A stretch of DNA of 38,573 nt from an uncultured Saprospiraceae bacterium (GTDB lineage: Bacteria > Bacteroidota > Bacteroidia > Chitinophagales > Saprospiraceae), in contig CALGJS010000330.1 of the NCBI GenBank assembly GCA_937927835.1, positions 1-38,573 of the forward strand, given 5' to 3'. Under the pieces are notes generated by a model, which saw nothing but the letters and a program-made list of their open reading frames with translations, had not been told where the DNA came from and ran no database searches. A program made the position numbers and the translations under genes. Positions 16,293 to 25,496 of the stretch are shown here, piece by piece. How positions within the stretch are numbered: the first letter of the stretch is position 1; the number at the start of each line of letters is the position of its first letter.

Positions 16293-19200
16293 CTATCTAA
16301 TCACTATAAAACTAGCAGATCCAAATCGCATAGGATGACCAGGTAAGATCACTCGGTACATTCCTGCATTTAGGTCTTTAGTTGGTAAAATTATTTCATT
16401 AAAACCATTAGATAGATCAAAACTTGTTCTTAAGACTTCAACGCCTAATTCATTATAAATCAATAAAGTCTGTTCTTTCGATTCAGGAAACGTTAAGGTC
16501 ATTCGAATATCTTTTTCCATGATTGGATTTGGATATAATTTTAGAATTTCTAAACGATCAGAATCAGTAATAATCGTAGAAGTCTCAATTGAATTTGTGC
16601 TGGCAGACGCTTCGGTAGAGATCGCTGTTTCATCATCTTCATTCACCGTTAGGGGCGTACCATTGTTTGGTGTGCTATCTAAATCATCTTCATTCATTGC
16701 GATCACTTCCGCATAATGATTGATTGGTGAATCCGTCAAAGAAAAATAGTTTAATTCGATCACAGCCGTTTCGCCAGCCGGAAGTTCGTCAAGCGTATAC
16801 AAGTTGTTATAAGAACTCATATCTCCCCGAGAAATCGAGAAAGGATTACTTCCTCGATAAACCGTACCATCGGGTTCAATGAAAGAAACTTCAATTCCCG
16901 TGGCATCTTCTGTTCCGTTATTTACCAACGTATAAACAACCGAGTAATTAGAATAAATATCTGGCGCATCGACACTTAAGGCTGAGGTTAATTCAAGGTC
17001 TACTCCATCTAAATTTGAAACATCTTCTAAACAATCTAAATCATAGTAACGGGTAATTTGGTTCGTTGCATCGTAAACCAAAAAGTAAATCACTCCTGAA
17101 ATTTCCATCATTCGAATTAAACCTCCTTCTAATTCAATCGTCTTGGAAAAAATCATCTCTCCGTTCAGAGTTCTCTCAACTAGTACCTGGTTTGGTCCAA
17201 AAGAAGTTCCTCCGGAAGCAACCACTCGTCCTCCATCCAAAGTATTCAAGATATTAGTGAAGGAAAAAGTATTAGGTTCACTCGGATTCGCTGGGTCGCG
17301 ATTATAGGTTCCATTTAAACTTTCTGAAATAAATTCACCATTAACAAAGTCACCTATCTCGGTTGAACCATAGTTACATTGTCCCATACAATTCGGCGTA
17401 AAAGCACTAGAGGTTACTTGATAATCACCGCAAATGGTTTGCTCGATATTTCCTGAAGAATACTGGTTACTGATTAAGAATTTTGCGCTCAACACTTCCA
17501 GAGCATCATTTATTACCAACAAAGAAGTAATGCTTCCTGCCTGTCCATTTCGTTCACTAAAAACAAAAGCTACTTGATCTGATGAAATTTGAATAGCTTT
17601 ATTAAGATCAGGAATGGTTAAAAAATTGCTTTGCGAAGGAATGAGGTTATTAGTAATTGGATTCAAATTTTCATCGGTTAAAATAGCAAATAGGCCAATC
17701 TCATTTCTTGCAAAAATCATAAATCCATCATTAAATGCGGTGGCTCCTAAAATAAGCTCATAATTATCCATGATCGAATTTGGGATCGTCTTATTCTCTA
17801 GTGGTATACCATTTTGTATTTTTTGTAGAATATTATTTTGATCCGTATCATTCACCGTCTGATAGGTTACCTCTCGTTCAATTTCACCCAAATCTCCACT
17901 GTCAATTAACTCTCCATTGGCATCTATTTCTTTAAAATTTGCATTAAAGGTTCCGTCTACATCTGTTGTAGCAAACTTGACAATTTTTCCTCCGTTCGGT
18001 GTATTTTCAATACAATTAAGACTTCCTACCCCAAGGTTTGTCGCACATTCAGGACCGGAACCTTCTGGCAAAATATTTACAGCGGTCACCACCACATTAT
18101 TATTTTCATTAGACTCCTCAATCGAATTATTATTGTCTACATTAAGAATAATATATCCAGGACCCAGCGGAATATTAAAGCTTTCTAAAAGAAAAATAAT
18201 ATCTACTTCATTTAACGAACCACCTGCACTTAGATTTGAAAATGACGCTTGTCCAATTTGTTGATCCCCTAGATTCAATTGATTGTCACTAGAATAGTAA
18301 TAATAAATATCGAAAGAACCTCCTGCAGTAGCCGTACCAAGATTTTCTAATCGATAATTAAACAATGTTTCTTCTCCTCTTCGAATAGTTGGAGGCATTT
18401 CTATTTGAGTAACTAATAAATCAGGTAAACCGATGATTATGTTGTCGTCTGTACTCGCTTCATCATCTTCAAACGGTGTAGGAGGCGTACCATTCCCTGG
18501 AGATGAGTCCGCATCTAGCTCCGTTGCAAAAATTACTTCAGCAAAAGCAACTTGATCTTCTTCTTCCAATAAAAAATAATTTAAACTAAGCGTCACCGTC
18601 TCATATGGAAGAACAGACTCGACAGCATAAACCCCTGAATAAGTACTAAATGTTCCTTTATTAGTTTCAAACGGATTTCCTCCTGAATATACCACACCTG
18701 CAGGTTCAAGAACATTGACTTCAACATTGGTCGCAGTAAGCGGAGAATTATTAAAAAGGCTTAATTCAACTGAATAAGTTGAATACTGTTCTGGTTGATC
18801 ATTCGGTTGATCAAGGGATAATTCCAGATCAATTCTATTAGGAAGAATAGTGGTAGCGAAGAATTCAGCAGAATTAGAAATATTGTTTTCCTCATTCGAT
18901 TCTACCACCGAATTATCATTGTCAATTACAACAAAAATATATCCTTCTCCAAGCGTAACGCCATCAGAACTCCTTAAAAATATGGTTCCAATTTCAACCA
19001 TTCCACTTCCTGCGGAAAAACTATTATAGGACTTTTGTCCCACTTGCGGATCTCCAAAATTTAATTGATTATCGGTAGAGTAATAAAAGTAAGCAGTAAA
19101 TGGTCCAACCGCATCCGCTTCTCCTAGATTCCTTAAACGATACTCAATTTCTGTAACATCTTCAAACTGAATTAAACTTGGAACTTCTAACTGATCTACG

Positions 19201-19724
19201 GTTAAATCTGGTAGATTCTGATTAACAACCTCATTAAAATTAAGAACTGCTTCGTCATCTTCACTTGGATTTGGAGGTGTTCCATTATCGGGTGTACTGT
19301 CAACATCTGCTTCATCAACCGACGATACTTCACCATATAAATCAACTTGATCTTCGGTAAGAACATAGATATTTAAGGTTAGCGTTTCAGAGGCACCAGG
19401 CGCTAAACTACTTAACTCCCAATTGCCAAAATAATCAGAATAACTCCCTCCTGTCAATTCAAAAGGATTACTTCCGGTCAATACAAAACCATCAGGTATT
19501 GGAATAGATATGGTTAGATTATTCGCAAGTTCACTTCCATTATTCGTAATTGTAAAACTAGCACTAGTTCTGTTATAAATAGCTGGATTTAAGTCCTGAG
19601 AATTTACATTCAATTCCAGGTCTATAGTATTAAAAACCGAAGAAGGACTTGGTAAATTCGTTGCCATAATACTTAGCATATTAAGGAAGAACAGGGTCAA
19701 AACTGTTATTTTTTTCATAGTCAT
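16293..19724 (-). CDS. Secreted multidomain CARDB/DUF11-type protein with T9SS sorting domain
   Basis: 1143 residues. Signal peptide 1-21. Domains in order: an Ig-like DUF11-type domain (about 30-165), a CARDB-like domain (165-295), a second DUF11-type (295-430), a second CARDB-like (430-555), a 350-residue probable propeller-like region, a third DUF11-type (905-1040) and a type A T9SS C-terminal domain (about 1065-1143; LYPNPI, IYNELG, LNAGMYRVIL). Each DUF11-type block ends in an acidic stretch of the form DxDSTPxNGTPPxPxEDDEA, probably calcium binding. CARDB blocks carry DNNSxxESNExNN. The sorting domain implies export across the outer membrane by T9SS and cell-surface attachment; adhesion is a guess. 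The start MTMKK leaves two close ATGs. Confidence 0.9.
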   Translation of the reverse strand: MTMKKITVLTLFFLNMLSIMATNLPSPSSVFNTIDLELNVNSQDLNPAIYNRTSASFTITNNGSELANNLTISIPIPDGFVLTGSNPFELTGGSYSDYFGNWELSSLAPGASETLTLNIYVLTEDQVDLYGEVSSVDEADVDSTPDNGTPPNPSEDDEAVLNFNEVVNQNLPDLTVDQLEVPSLIQFEDVTEIEYRLRNLGEADAVGPFTAYFYYSTDNQLNFGDPQVGQKSYNSFSAGSGMVEIGTIFLRSSDGVTLGEGYIFVVIDNDNSVVESNEENNISNSAEFFATTILPNRIDLELSLDQPNDQPEQYSTYSVELSLFNNSPLTATNVEVNVLEPAGVVYSGGNPFETNKGTFSTYSGVYAVESVLPYETVTLSLNYFLLEEEDQVAFAEVIFATELDADSSPGNGTPPTPFEDDEASTDDNIIIGLPDLLVTQIEMPPTIRRGEETLFNYRLENLGTATAGGSFDIYYYYSSDNQLNLGDQQIGQASFSNLSAGGSLNEVDIIFLLESFNIPLGPGYIILNVDNNNSIEESNENNNVVVTAVNILPEGSGPECATNLGVGSLNCIENTPNGGKIVKFATTDVDGTFNANFKEIDANGELIDSGDLGEIEREVTYQTVNDTDQNNILQKIQNGIPLENKTIPNSIMDNYELILGATAFNDGFMIFARNEIGLFAILTDENLNPITNNLIPSQSNFLTIPDLNKAIQISSDQVAFVFSERNGQAGSITSLLVINDALEVLSAKFLISNQYSSGNIEQTICGDYQVTSSAFTPNCMGQCNYGSTEIGDFVNGEFISESLNGTYNRDPANPSEPNTFSFTNILNTLDGGRVVASGGTSFGPNQVLVERTLNGEMIFSKTIELEGGLIRMMEISGVIYFLVYDATNQITRYYDLDCLEDVSNLDGVDLELTSALSVDAPDIYSNYSVVYTLVNNGTEDATGIEVSFIEPDGTVYRGSNPFSISRGDMSSYNNLYTLDELPAGETAVIELNYFSLTDSPINHYAEVIAMNEDDLDSTPNNGTPLTVNEDDETAISTEASASTNSIETSTIITDSDRLEILKLYPNPIMEKDIRMTLTFPESKEQTLLIYNELGVEVLRTSFDLSNGFNEIILPTKDLNAGMYRVILPGHPMRFGSASFIVIR

Positions 19725-20052
19725 ACTTTTTGTGTTGTGATACTCTAAATACCTATTGGTCAGCGTATTAAAGAAGCCAATCCTTAAGTATTAAAAAGAT
19801 AAAATGTTAGAGATAAAATTGGAAATGAGAGGAAATGCTGTCAACAGTGTGAAAGAATATCACGTTATTTTGTAGAAAAAAAATAACACGGGCCAAATTC
19901 CAGAACCAGATTAGTATAATGTAAAAGTACAAAATCTTTTTAAAAAATGTATAACATGTTTAGGGTATTTTAAAAATAAATCCGTAATTTTTTAATTCAC
20001 AAAAGTTATTTTAGGATTTCCCTTTAGGAGTCATTCTATTTTTTTTGACAAA
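19725..20052. other. Intergenic region, no gene seen
   Basis: 328 bp of AT-rich sequence between two genes of the same strand. It contains a short hairpin, GTTATTTT (19864-19871) with AAAATAAC (19880-19887), and presumably the promoter of the secreted protein gene to its left. No reading frame with coding character is visible. Confidence 0.4.
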
Positions 20053-20787
20053 TCAGCTATCTGCCATTTCTAATAATTCAGAAACTGTTTTAAAAATAAA
20101 TCCTTTGGCTTTTAACCCTTGAATGATCGGTTCTAGTGATTCCAGGGAAGCCTCTCTTCCATCGTTCATAGGATGCAATAAAATAATAGAACCATTTTTC
20201 GTTTGGTCAATTACAAATTGAGAAAGTTTTTTAGGATCCATATTTAAGGTAGGGTTACCTTCAGGAGAAACATCCCAAATAATTGTTTTGCGATTGTTTT
20301 GTTTTAAATACAAAGGAAGCATAAAAATTTTCATTCCATAAGGCGGTCTAAAATGGATATCTCCAACATAACCAGCTTCGCGCAATAATTTATCAGTAGG
20401 CTCAATTTCTTGACGGATGGTTTCATAAGACCGTAAACTTAAAATCCGATGGGTATAACTATGATTACCTAATTCGTGGCCCTCTTCCACAATTTTTTTA
20501 ATAGGCGAGAGATCCTCTTTCATTAACTTACCAATTGGAAAAAAGGTAGCTTTTACGTTATGATTTTTCAAGATGTTCAAGACGGTATCTATTTTTTCAT
20601 TGGGACCGTCGTCTAAGGTAAGCGCTACCACTTTTTGGTTGGTCTCGACACGTGCATAAATTTCTCCAAAGAGTTGGATGGTTCTTGCTCTATTCAACCA
20701 ATAGACACCAAAAGCAGCAAGCGCTAAAAGGAAAAAGAGGGTTATAATTTTTTTCAAGAAAAATAGTTTATGTGAGAGAAGGCTCAA
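20053..20787 (-). CDS. Polysaccharide deacetylase family protein (NodB domain, CE4)
   Basis: 244 residues as drawn. One N-terminal membrane anchor is followed by the NodB homology domain with its motifs: LTLDDGP (catalytic base D59 and metal ligand D60), HSYTH (metal ligands H109 and H113), RPPYG, WDVSPEGNP and IILLHP with the late histidine. These are the residues needed for metal-dependent removal of acetyl groups from N-acetylated sugars such as peptidoglycan; the substrate is not determined. No ATG start is available: the frame opens with TTG at 20787, and a second TTG at 20757 (giving MKKIITLFF...) looks like the more natural signal-anchor start. Confidence 0.92.
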   Translation of the reverse strand: MSLLSHKLFFLKKIITLFFLLALAAFGVYWLNRARTIQLFGEIYARVETNQKVVALTLDDGPNEKIDTVLNILKNHNVKATFFPIGKLMKEDLSPIKKIVEEGHELGNHSYTHRILSLRSYETIRQEIEPTDKLLREAGYVGDIHFRPPYGMKIFMLPLYLKQNNRKTIIWDVSPEGNPTLNMDPKKLSQFVIDQTKNGSIILLHPMNDGREASLESLEPIIQGLKAKGFIFKTVSELLEMADS

Positions 20788-20891
20788 AAGTACAAAGTTT
20801 TTCTAAAATAGAAAGACCCAAGGAATATTTCATCCTTAGGCCTCGCTACCCTTTTTGCTACTGGGAGTTTAAATAGTTAGTACTGCAATAA

Positions 20892-22607
20892 TCACTTTAA
20901 AATAATTTTACCACTCACAGCAGCAGCATCTTGGGTTTGTATTTGATATATATAAGTTCCAGTTGCCAAATCTTCCCGAGTTACCGTCACATTGGAAGAC
21001 TGGAGATTCTCTACTTTCCGAACCAATTTTCCATCCATTCGATAAAGACGGATGGTGGCGAAAGATTCGTTTTCGGACAATTGGAAATTAATAAGGTCGG
21101 TGGCAGGATTTGGAAAAACGGAAATTCCTATCTCTGCCATAACTTCCTCACTAATTCCAACCGTCAGGTTACAAAAACTATTGTTTAACGTGTTTGTGGG
21201 CACTGGCATATCTGCCGCCGCTATTAAAGCAGAAACATCTGGACAAGGTAAGGCTGGTTGAGGTTGAACTACTACGGCGAAGGTCATATTATTTGATTGG
21301 CCAGGAGACAACCTCATGGGGCCCATAGACATTAGAGATCGTTTATCTCCAATCGCAGTCTGTTCACTACACATAGACCATCCATTGGAAGCATCTGCCG
21401 GATTATCTGTGTAAAGAAAATTTGTAGGTTCATTATTTGGCGTCATAAAAGAACCACCATCGATTCTACGGCCAGTCAAAAACCTATAATATTCATAAGC
21501 TTGACTTGGATCAGTCCATCCAACGGGAGGTGGAGGAACAACCCCACCATTAAAATAAAAAATAGAACTATTCATCCCCAGTCTATCTGTTCCTTCTCTA
21601 TTTAATGGGCCTTCCAATAATTTCACCCCAAACAATGGTGGCTCCTCGTATGATTGCACACCGTTACAATTTCCACTTCCTTCCCCATCGATGGCATCAG
21701 CATTGTAAAAATAAGTTAGATTTTCTTCGGGTGCAGTTCCAATATAATCATCAACCGGACAACCCAAGTCCGCATCTAGCCAAATTCCAGCAAACATTGA
21801 ATCAATTGGCTCTACGCCTCTATTAATAAATTTTACATCATAAAAACTAGCATTGTTAATATTTTCCTCATTAGAATTATAAACATAGGCCAGAATTTGA
21901 ACTTCAATAGATATAGGATTTGCGTTAATATTATTAACATTTCCACCATCATGAAAAACCCACCAAACTGCCTGATCCGCACACTTTATTAGCGGATAAT
22001 CTCCGGCCATTGGATCATAAATGCCATCAAAATTTTGATCATAAAATGGTGCGAATCCACCCGCTAAGTCTGGCATCTCAAAGCCATAAACTGGATTAAA
22101 AAATGGATTGCCTTTGGCTGGCCAGCCGAGGATACTATTCGGCACTGGATTATCAATTTGTCCGTTGTCTTCAAAGTCTGTCCGAAAATCTTCAATCTCT
22201 ACACCATTTACTTTAAATAATCGATCCCAATTAGCACATAACTCAGAATCCGAGGATGGCGGATTCTGAGTATACGGCCCCGGCCAATATCCATTGGAAT
22301 CATCCGTAGCATAAGTTTTCGCGGCCAATTTTAAATTACCACCATCATCAAAACCACCAAACCATAAATTACCGGTGAATATCAATCCAGGCCCTTCACC
22401 AGTGGCTGTCTTTGGCCATTCATAAGCAGGCGTATTTCCACTAAGATCAAACGCCCATAGTCCAGAGCTACTTAAAGTGATGGTAGAATTAGCAGCGTCC
22501 AGCGTTTCCGTAGCAGTTCCAGCAGCACAGAATTGAGCATGATTGGTATTGATAATCCCAATAATGAAAATAAAAGATAAAAAAACGGAGAGGTGAAAAT
22601 TTTTCAT
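20892..22607 (-). CDS. Secreted protein with T9SS type A sorting domain (paralogue 1)
   Basis: 571 residues. Signal peptide about 1-24 (ending NHAQ). The mature protein begins FCAAGTATETLDAANSTITL and contains an aspartate-rich segment PFYDQNFDGIYDPMAGDYP, a calcium-loop-like pattern, followed by CADQAVWWVFHD and later a cysteine-containing core. The C-terminal sorting domain (about 495-571) has VFPNPATDLINFQLSE, IRLYRMDGKLV and ATGTYIYQIQT. It has no known enzymatic motif. It is a tandem paralogue of the next gene upstream, with the same order of motifs throughout. Likely a cell-surface protein secreted by T9SS. Confidence 0.88.
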   Translation of the reverse strand: MKNFHLSVFLSFIFIIGIINTNHAQFCAAGTATETLDAANSTITLSSSGLWAFDLSGNTPAYEWPKTATGEGPGLIFTGNLWFGGFDDGGNLKLAAKTYATDDSNGYWPGPYTQNPPSSDSELCANWDRLFKVNGVEIEDFRTDFEDNGQIDNPVPNSILGWPAKGNPFFNPVYGFEMPDLAGGFAPFYDQNFDGIYDPMAGDYPLIKCADQAVWWVFHDGGNVNNINANPISIEVQILAYVYNSNEENINNASFYDVKFINRGVEPIDSMFAGIWLDADLGCPVDDYIGTAPEENLTYFYNADAIDGEGSGNCNGVQSYEEPPLFGVKLLEGPLNREGTDRLGMNSSIFYFNGGVVPPPPVGWTDPSQAYEYYRFLTGRRIDGGSFMTPNNEPTNFLYTDNPADASNGWSMCSEQTAIGDKRSLMSMGPMRLSPGQSNNMTFAVVVQPQPALPCPDVSALIAAADMPVPTNTLNNSFCNLTVGISEEVMAEIGISVFPNPATDLINFQLSENESFATIRLYRMDGKLVRKVENLQSSNVTVTREDLATGTYIYQIQTQDAAAVSGKIILK

Positions 22608-22663
22608 AGCTTATATTTTTTGTTGATTCTATCTCAAGATATCTATATTCTTCCTACTAAACT

Positions 22664-22706
22664 AGGACCATTGTGTGAACGGGTCATTTGAGTATATGAA
22701 TAGTAA
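22664..22706 (-). promoter_or_regulatory. Upstream element shared by the two T9SS paralogues (copy 1)
   Basis: Written on the plus strand, CCATTGTGT (22668-22676), then AAC, GGTC, TTTG and TATGAA, ending near 22700, about 60-95 bp upstream of the ATG at 22607. The same words occur in the same order and at the same distance upstream of the paralogue (copy 2). Confidence 0.45.
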
Positions 22707-22735
22707 AGTTGAAATAGTAAGTGAAAATTCTATCA

Positions 22736-24436
22736 TTATTCTAAAATAATCTTACCACTCACCGAAGCTCCGGTTTTAGTTTGGATTTGATAAACATAAG
22801 TCCCAGTTGCCAAATCTTTTCGAAATATTCTCACGTTATAATTTTTCAAATTTTCCTCTTTCGTAACCAACTGTCCATCCATTCGATAAAGACGGATCGT
22901 GGCAAATGTTTCCTCTTCTGATAATTGAAAATTGATAAAATCACTGGCAGGATTCGGGAAGACCGACAGACCGATATCTTTAGTTAATACTGCATTAGTA
23001 CCAACCATCATATCACAATAATCACCGGGATTGGTAAACGTCCATAAATGCAAATTTGTATCATTGATCAGATCTGTAACACCGGGACAAGGCATACTAG
23101 GTTGTGGCTGCACGGTTACTGAAAAAGTCATTAGATTGGTAGTTCCAGGGGAAATATAATCAATTGGTCCAACAGATAAAAAAAAGCGTTGATCGCTGAT
23201 TGATGCCCCTTCACTACACATGGACCATTGATCCTCATTAGCAGGATTTCCAGGATACAGAAATTTTGTAATTTCGTTGTTTGGATTTAAGTAAGGAGCG
23301 CCATCTGCTCGAAGACCACTCATCACACGATAATATTCAAAAGCTTGGGTTGGATTAGGAGGAACCGGTGTGCTGCCATCTGGTAAAGCAATAAAACTAG
23401 AAATGGTATCAATATCTCCACCAAATTGATCAAGCGGTCCTCGTAACATTTTAATTCCAACCATCGGCGGCTCCTGCCCATAAGTAGAAATGCCTTGGCA
23501 GCTTAGACCAGACTGGCCGTCTACTGCATCCGCATTATAAACATAAACCAGATTTTCTTCTGGAACTACTCCCAAATAATCATCATAAGGACAACCCAAA
23601 TTTGGGTCTATCCATAATCCCATATAAACATCATTCAATGCTTCTTCTCCTCTGTGAATAGTTTTTATATCATAAAAGCTAGTGTTAGCAATATTACTTG
23701 ACGCTGATTCGTAGGCATAAGCCAATATCTGAACCTCAACTCCAATAGGATCTATATTTAAAAAACTAGTGTTTCCAATATCATTAAAAACCCACCAAAC
23801 TGCCTGATCAGCACATTTGATTTGTGGATAATCTCCTGCCATGGGATCATAAATATTATTACCATCCATATCATAAAATGGCGCAAGGCCTGAATCAGTT
23901 ACTGGCAAATCAAACCCATGAATATCAAAAAAGTGAGCGTTGTTCATAGCAGGCCAACCTAAAATATTGGCTGGAATTGGATCATCTAACTGATTGTTGT
24001 CATTATAATCTGCCAAAAAGCTTTCAATTTCACTTTGAGTCACTTTAAACAGTTTGTCCCAATTGGCACAGTCTTCATTATTAGTCGTTAAAGTGTTCGA
24101 ATGAATTGGGCCAGGCCAAAAGCCATTATTATCTCCTTGACCATATAGCTTTCCAGCCATTTTTAAATTTAAGCCATCATCATAACCACCCATCCAAAAA
24201 TTGCCTGTAGAAATTAATCCAGGTCCTTCAATCGGAATATCTTCATTATAAGGCCATTCATATGAGGTACTTCCAGAAGGGTCAAAGGCCCAAATACCCG
24301 TGCTACTGAGGGTTATTTTAGCATTGGTCGTATTGAGGGTTTCGGTGGCTGTTCCAGCTGCACAGTTTGGTTGTGCATTAATAAAATTTGCTTTTCCAAA
24401 TAGAATCAGGAAAATAATTAGGGTAAAATTTTTCAT
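22736..24436 (-). CDS. Secreted protein with T9SS type A sorting domain (paralogue 2)
   Basis: 566 residues. Signal peptide about 1-21 (ending INAQ). It matches paralogue 1 segment by segment: NCAAGTATETLNTTNAKITL, WAFDPSGS, PFYDMDGNNIYDPMAGDYP, CADQAVWWVFND, a C-terminal VFPNPASDFINFQLSE and ATGTYVYQIQT. The two genes lie head to tail with a 128-bp gap and probably arose by tandem duplication. The sorting domains are the most similar parts. No catalytic motif is visible; the Asp-rich loop suggests calcium binding. Surface or secreted function unknown. Confidence 0.88.
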   Translation of the reverse strand: MKNFTLIIFLILFGKANFINAQPNCAAGTATETLNTTNAKITLSSTGIWAFDPSGSTSYEWPYNEDIPIEGPGLISTGNFWMGGYDDGLNLKMAGKLYGQGDNNGFWPGPIHSNTLTTNNEDCANWDKLFKVTQSEIESFLADYNDNNQLDDPIPANILGWPAMNNAHFFDIHGFDLPVTDSGLAPFYDMDGNNIYDPMAGDYPQIKCADQAVWWVFNDIGNTSFLNIDPIGVEVQILAYAYESASSNIANTSFYDIKTIHRGEEALNDVYMGLWIDPNLGCPYDDYLGVVPEENLVYVYNADAVDGQSGLSCQGISTYGQEPPMVGIKMLRGPLDQFGGDIDTISSFIALPDGSTPVPPNPTQAFEYYRVMSGLRADGAPYLNPNNEITKFLYPGNPANEDQWSMCSEGASISDQRFFLSVGPIDYISPGTTNLMTFSVTVQPQPSMPCPGVTDLINDTNLHLWTFTNPGDYCDMMVGTNAVLTKDIGLSVFPNPASDFINFQLSEEETFATIRLYRMDGQLVTKEENLKNYNVRIFRKDLATGTYVYQIQTKTGASVSGKIILE

Positions 24437-24495
24437 GGTTTAAATTTTAGATTCAGAAGTTGAGCTGTTAAAATAACTAGATTTCTCAAGAAATT

Positions 24496-24534
24496 TAAGG
24501 CCATTGTGTAACCTGGTCTTTTGCTTGTATGAAG
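24496..24534 (-). promoter_or_regulatory. Upstream element shared by the two T9SS paralogues (copy 2)
   Basis: On the plus strand, CCATTGTGT (24501-24509), AAC, GGTC, TTTG and TATGAA, differing from copy 1 by one or two indels. It lies about 60-95 bp upstream of the ATG at 24436. Conservation of a non-coding block in otherwise diverged flanks suggests a shared promoter or regulator site. Confidence 0.45.
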
Positions 24535-24761
24535 GATGATAATTAACTATTTAAATAGGTAAAGGTCATGACTATTCAAAATCATTTAACCGTCGGAAAA
24601 TAAACCAGAGGGAATTCAGTTTATGTAAAAGGATTAATTAAATTTGCCCTTTTAGTACACTCTGTATTTAGATGAGCAATCATTAAAAAAATTAGACAAG
24701 CCTCTATATGGCAGTCGTACAAACTAAAAAGACTACCCAAATTCATTTCAAATTGATACTT

Positions 24762-25313
24762 ATGCTTCGTTTCTATATTATGTTTTTTTTTATGTTCTCC
24801 TCCTATTTCTTGCTGGCACAAGAAGGTTGGGAAACTAGACCTGATTTGCCGGAGGATTTTCCTAAGGTAGAAGAAACGGAAAAATTGTTATTTTACATTC
24901 AAAGAAATCGAAATAAGAATACGATTGTTTATGATCTCAATTTAAACCCAAATGGTAGTCTAAATACTAGAAATCCAATTGAAGTTTATTGGCGAAAGTT
25001 TCAAAATCATAATGGATTAAAAGATGATCTATCTTGGTTGGAATTGAAATTTGCATATGGATATCGTTCCCGTAAAAAAGACGTCAGCTATACCATTAAA
25101 TTAAAGGCTTATAATGAACGATACATTCAACTTACTTTTAAAGATGGAAAATGGACTCCCATAATCACTCTTAATGGTCAATCTTGTATTTTAAAAAATT
25201 TATATATTTTTGCGGATGAGTCTAGATTCTGGCCTTCCGTCAAATACGCAGACATCTATGGAGAAAGCATCTTGACGAAAGAATTGGTAAAGGAAAGGAT
25301 TTACAATAAATAA
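24762..25313 (+). CDS. DUF4833-like secreted protein
   Basis: 183 residues from the ATG at 24762, chosen because it opens a signal peptide directly (MLRFYIMFFFMFSSYFLLAQ). An in-frame ATG at 24708 would add 18 polar residues. The mature part starts EGWETRPDLPEDFP and carries LLFYIQRNRNKNTIVYDLN, VYWRKF and LELKFAYGY, which I recognise as the DUF4833 type; its function is unknown. No metal-binding or catalytic motif stands out. It is separated from its neighbours by about 180 bp or more, so it is probably transcribed alone. Likely periplasmic. Confidence 0.75.
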   Translation: MLRFYIMFFFMFSSYFLLAQEGWETRPDLPEDFPKVEETEKLLFYIQRNRNKNTIVYDLNLNPNGSLNTRNPIEVYWRKFQNHNGLKDDLSWLELKFAYGYRSRKKDVSYTIKLKAYNERYIQLTFKDGKWTPIITLNGQSCILKNLYIFADESRFWPSVKYADIYGESILTKELVKERIYNK

Positions 25314-25389
25314 AACAAAACGATTTATAAGACAATTAGATTACTGCTAACTTTTCCCTCTTTTCTTATTATCTCAAATCAAAAATATC

Positions 25390-25397
25390 TATATTTG
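25390..25397 (+). promoter_or_regulatory. Candidate Bacteroidota -7 promoter element
   Basis: TATATTTG fits TAnnTTTG, 99 bp upstream of the ATG at 25497, giving a leader of roughly 90 nt. No clear -33 TTTG was placed. It would drive the nucleotidase and aminotransferase genes. Confidence 0.35.
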
Positions 25398-25496
25398 TTT
25401 CTGCAATGAAACCATTGCGATCCATTTACTCCAGCCACACCAATTCTATATTTTAAAATAGAATCTATTTACTTGATCCTTTATCAAAGATTACTC

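Noticed and set aside
17917-18264. 115-codon plus-strand reading frame
   Set aside because: Antisense to the CARDB/DUF11 surface protein; composition follows the real gene's codon pattern.
19864-19887. 8-bp hairpin as a terminator
   Set aside because: Arms are almost pure A/T and no T-run follows; expected by chance in such AT-rich DNA.
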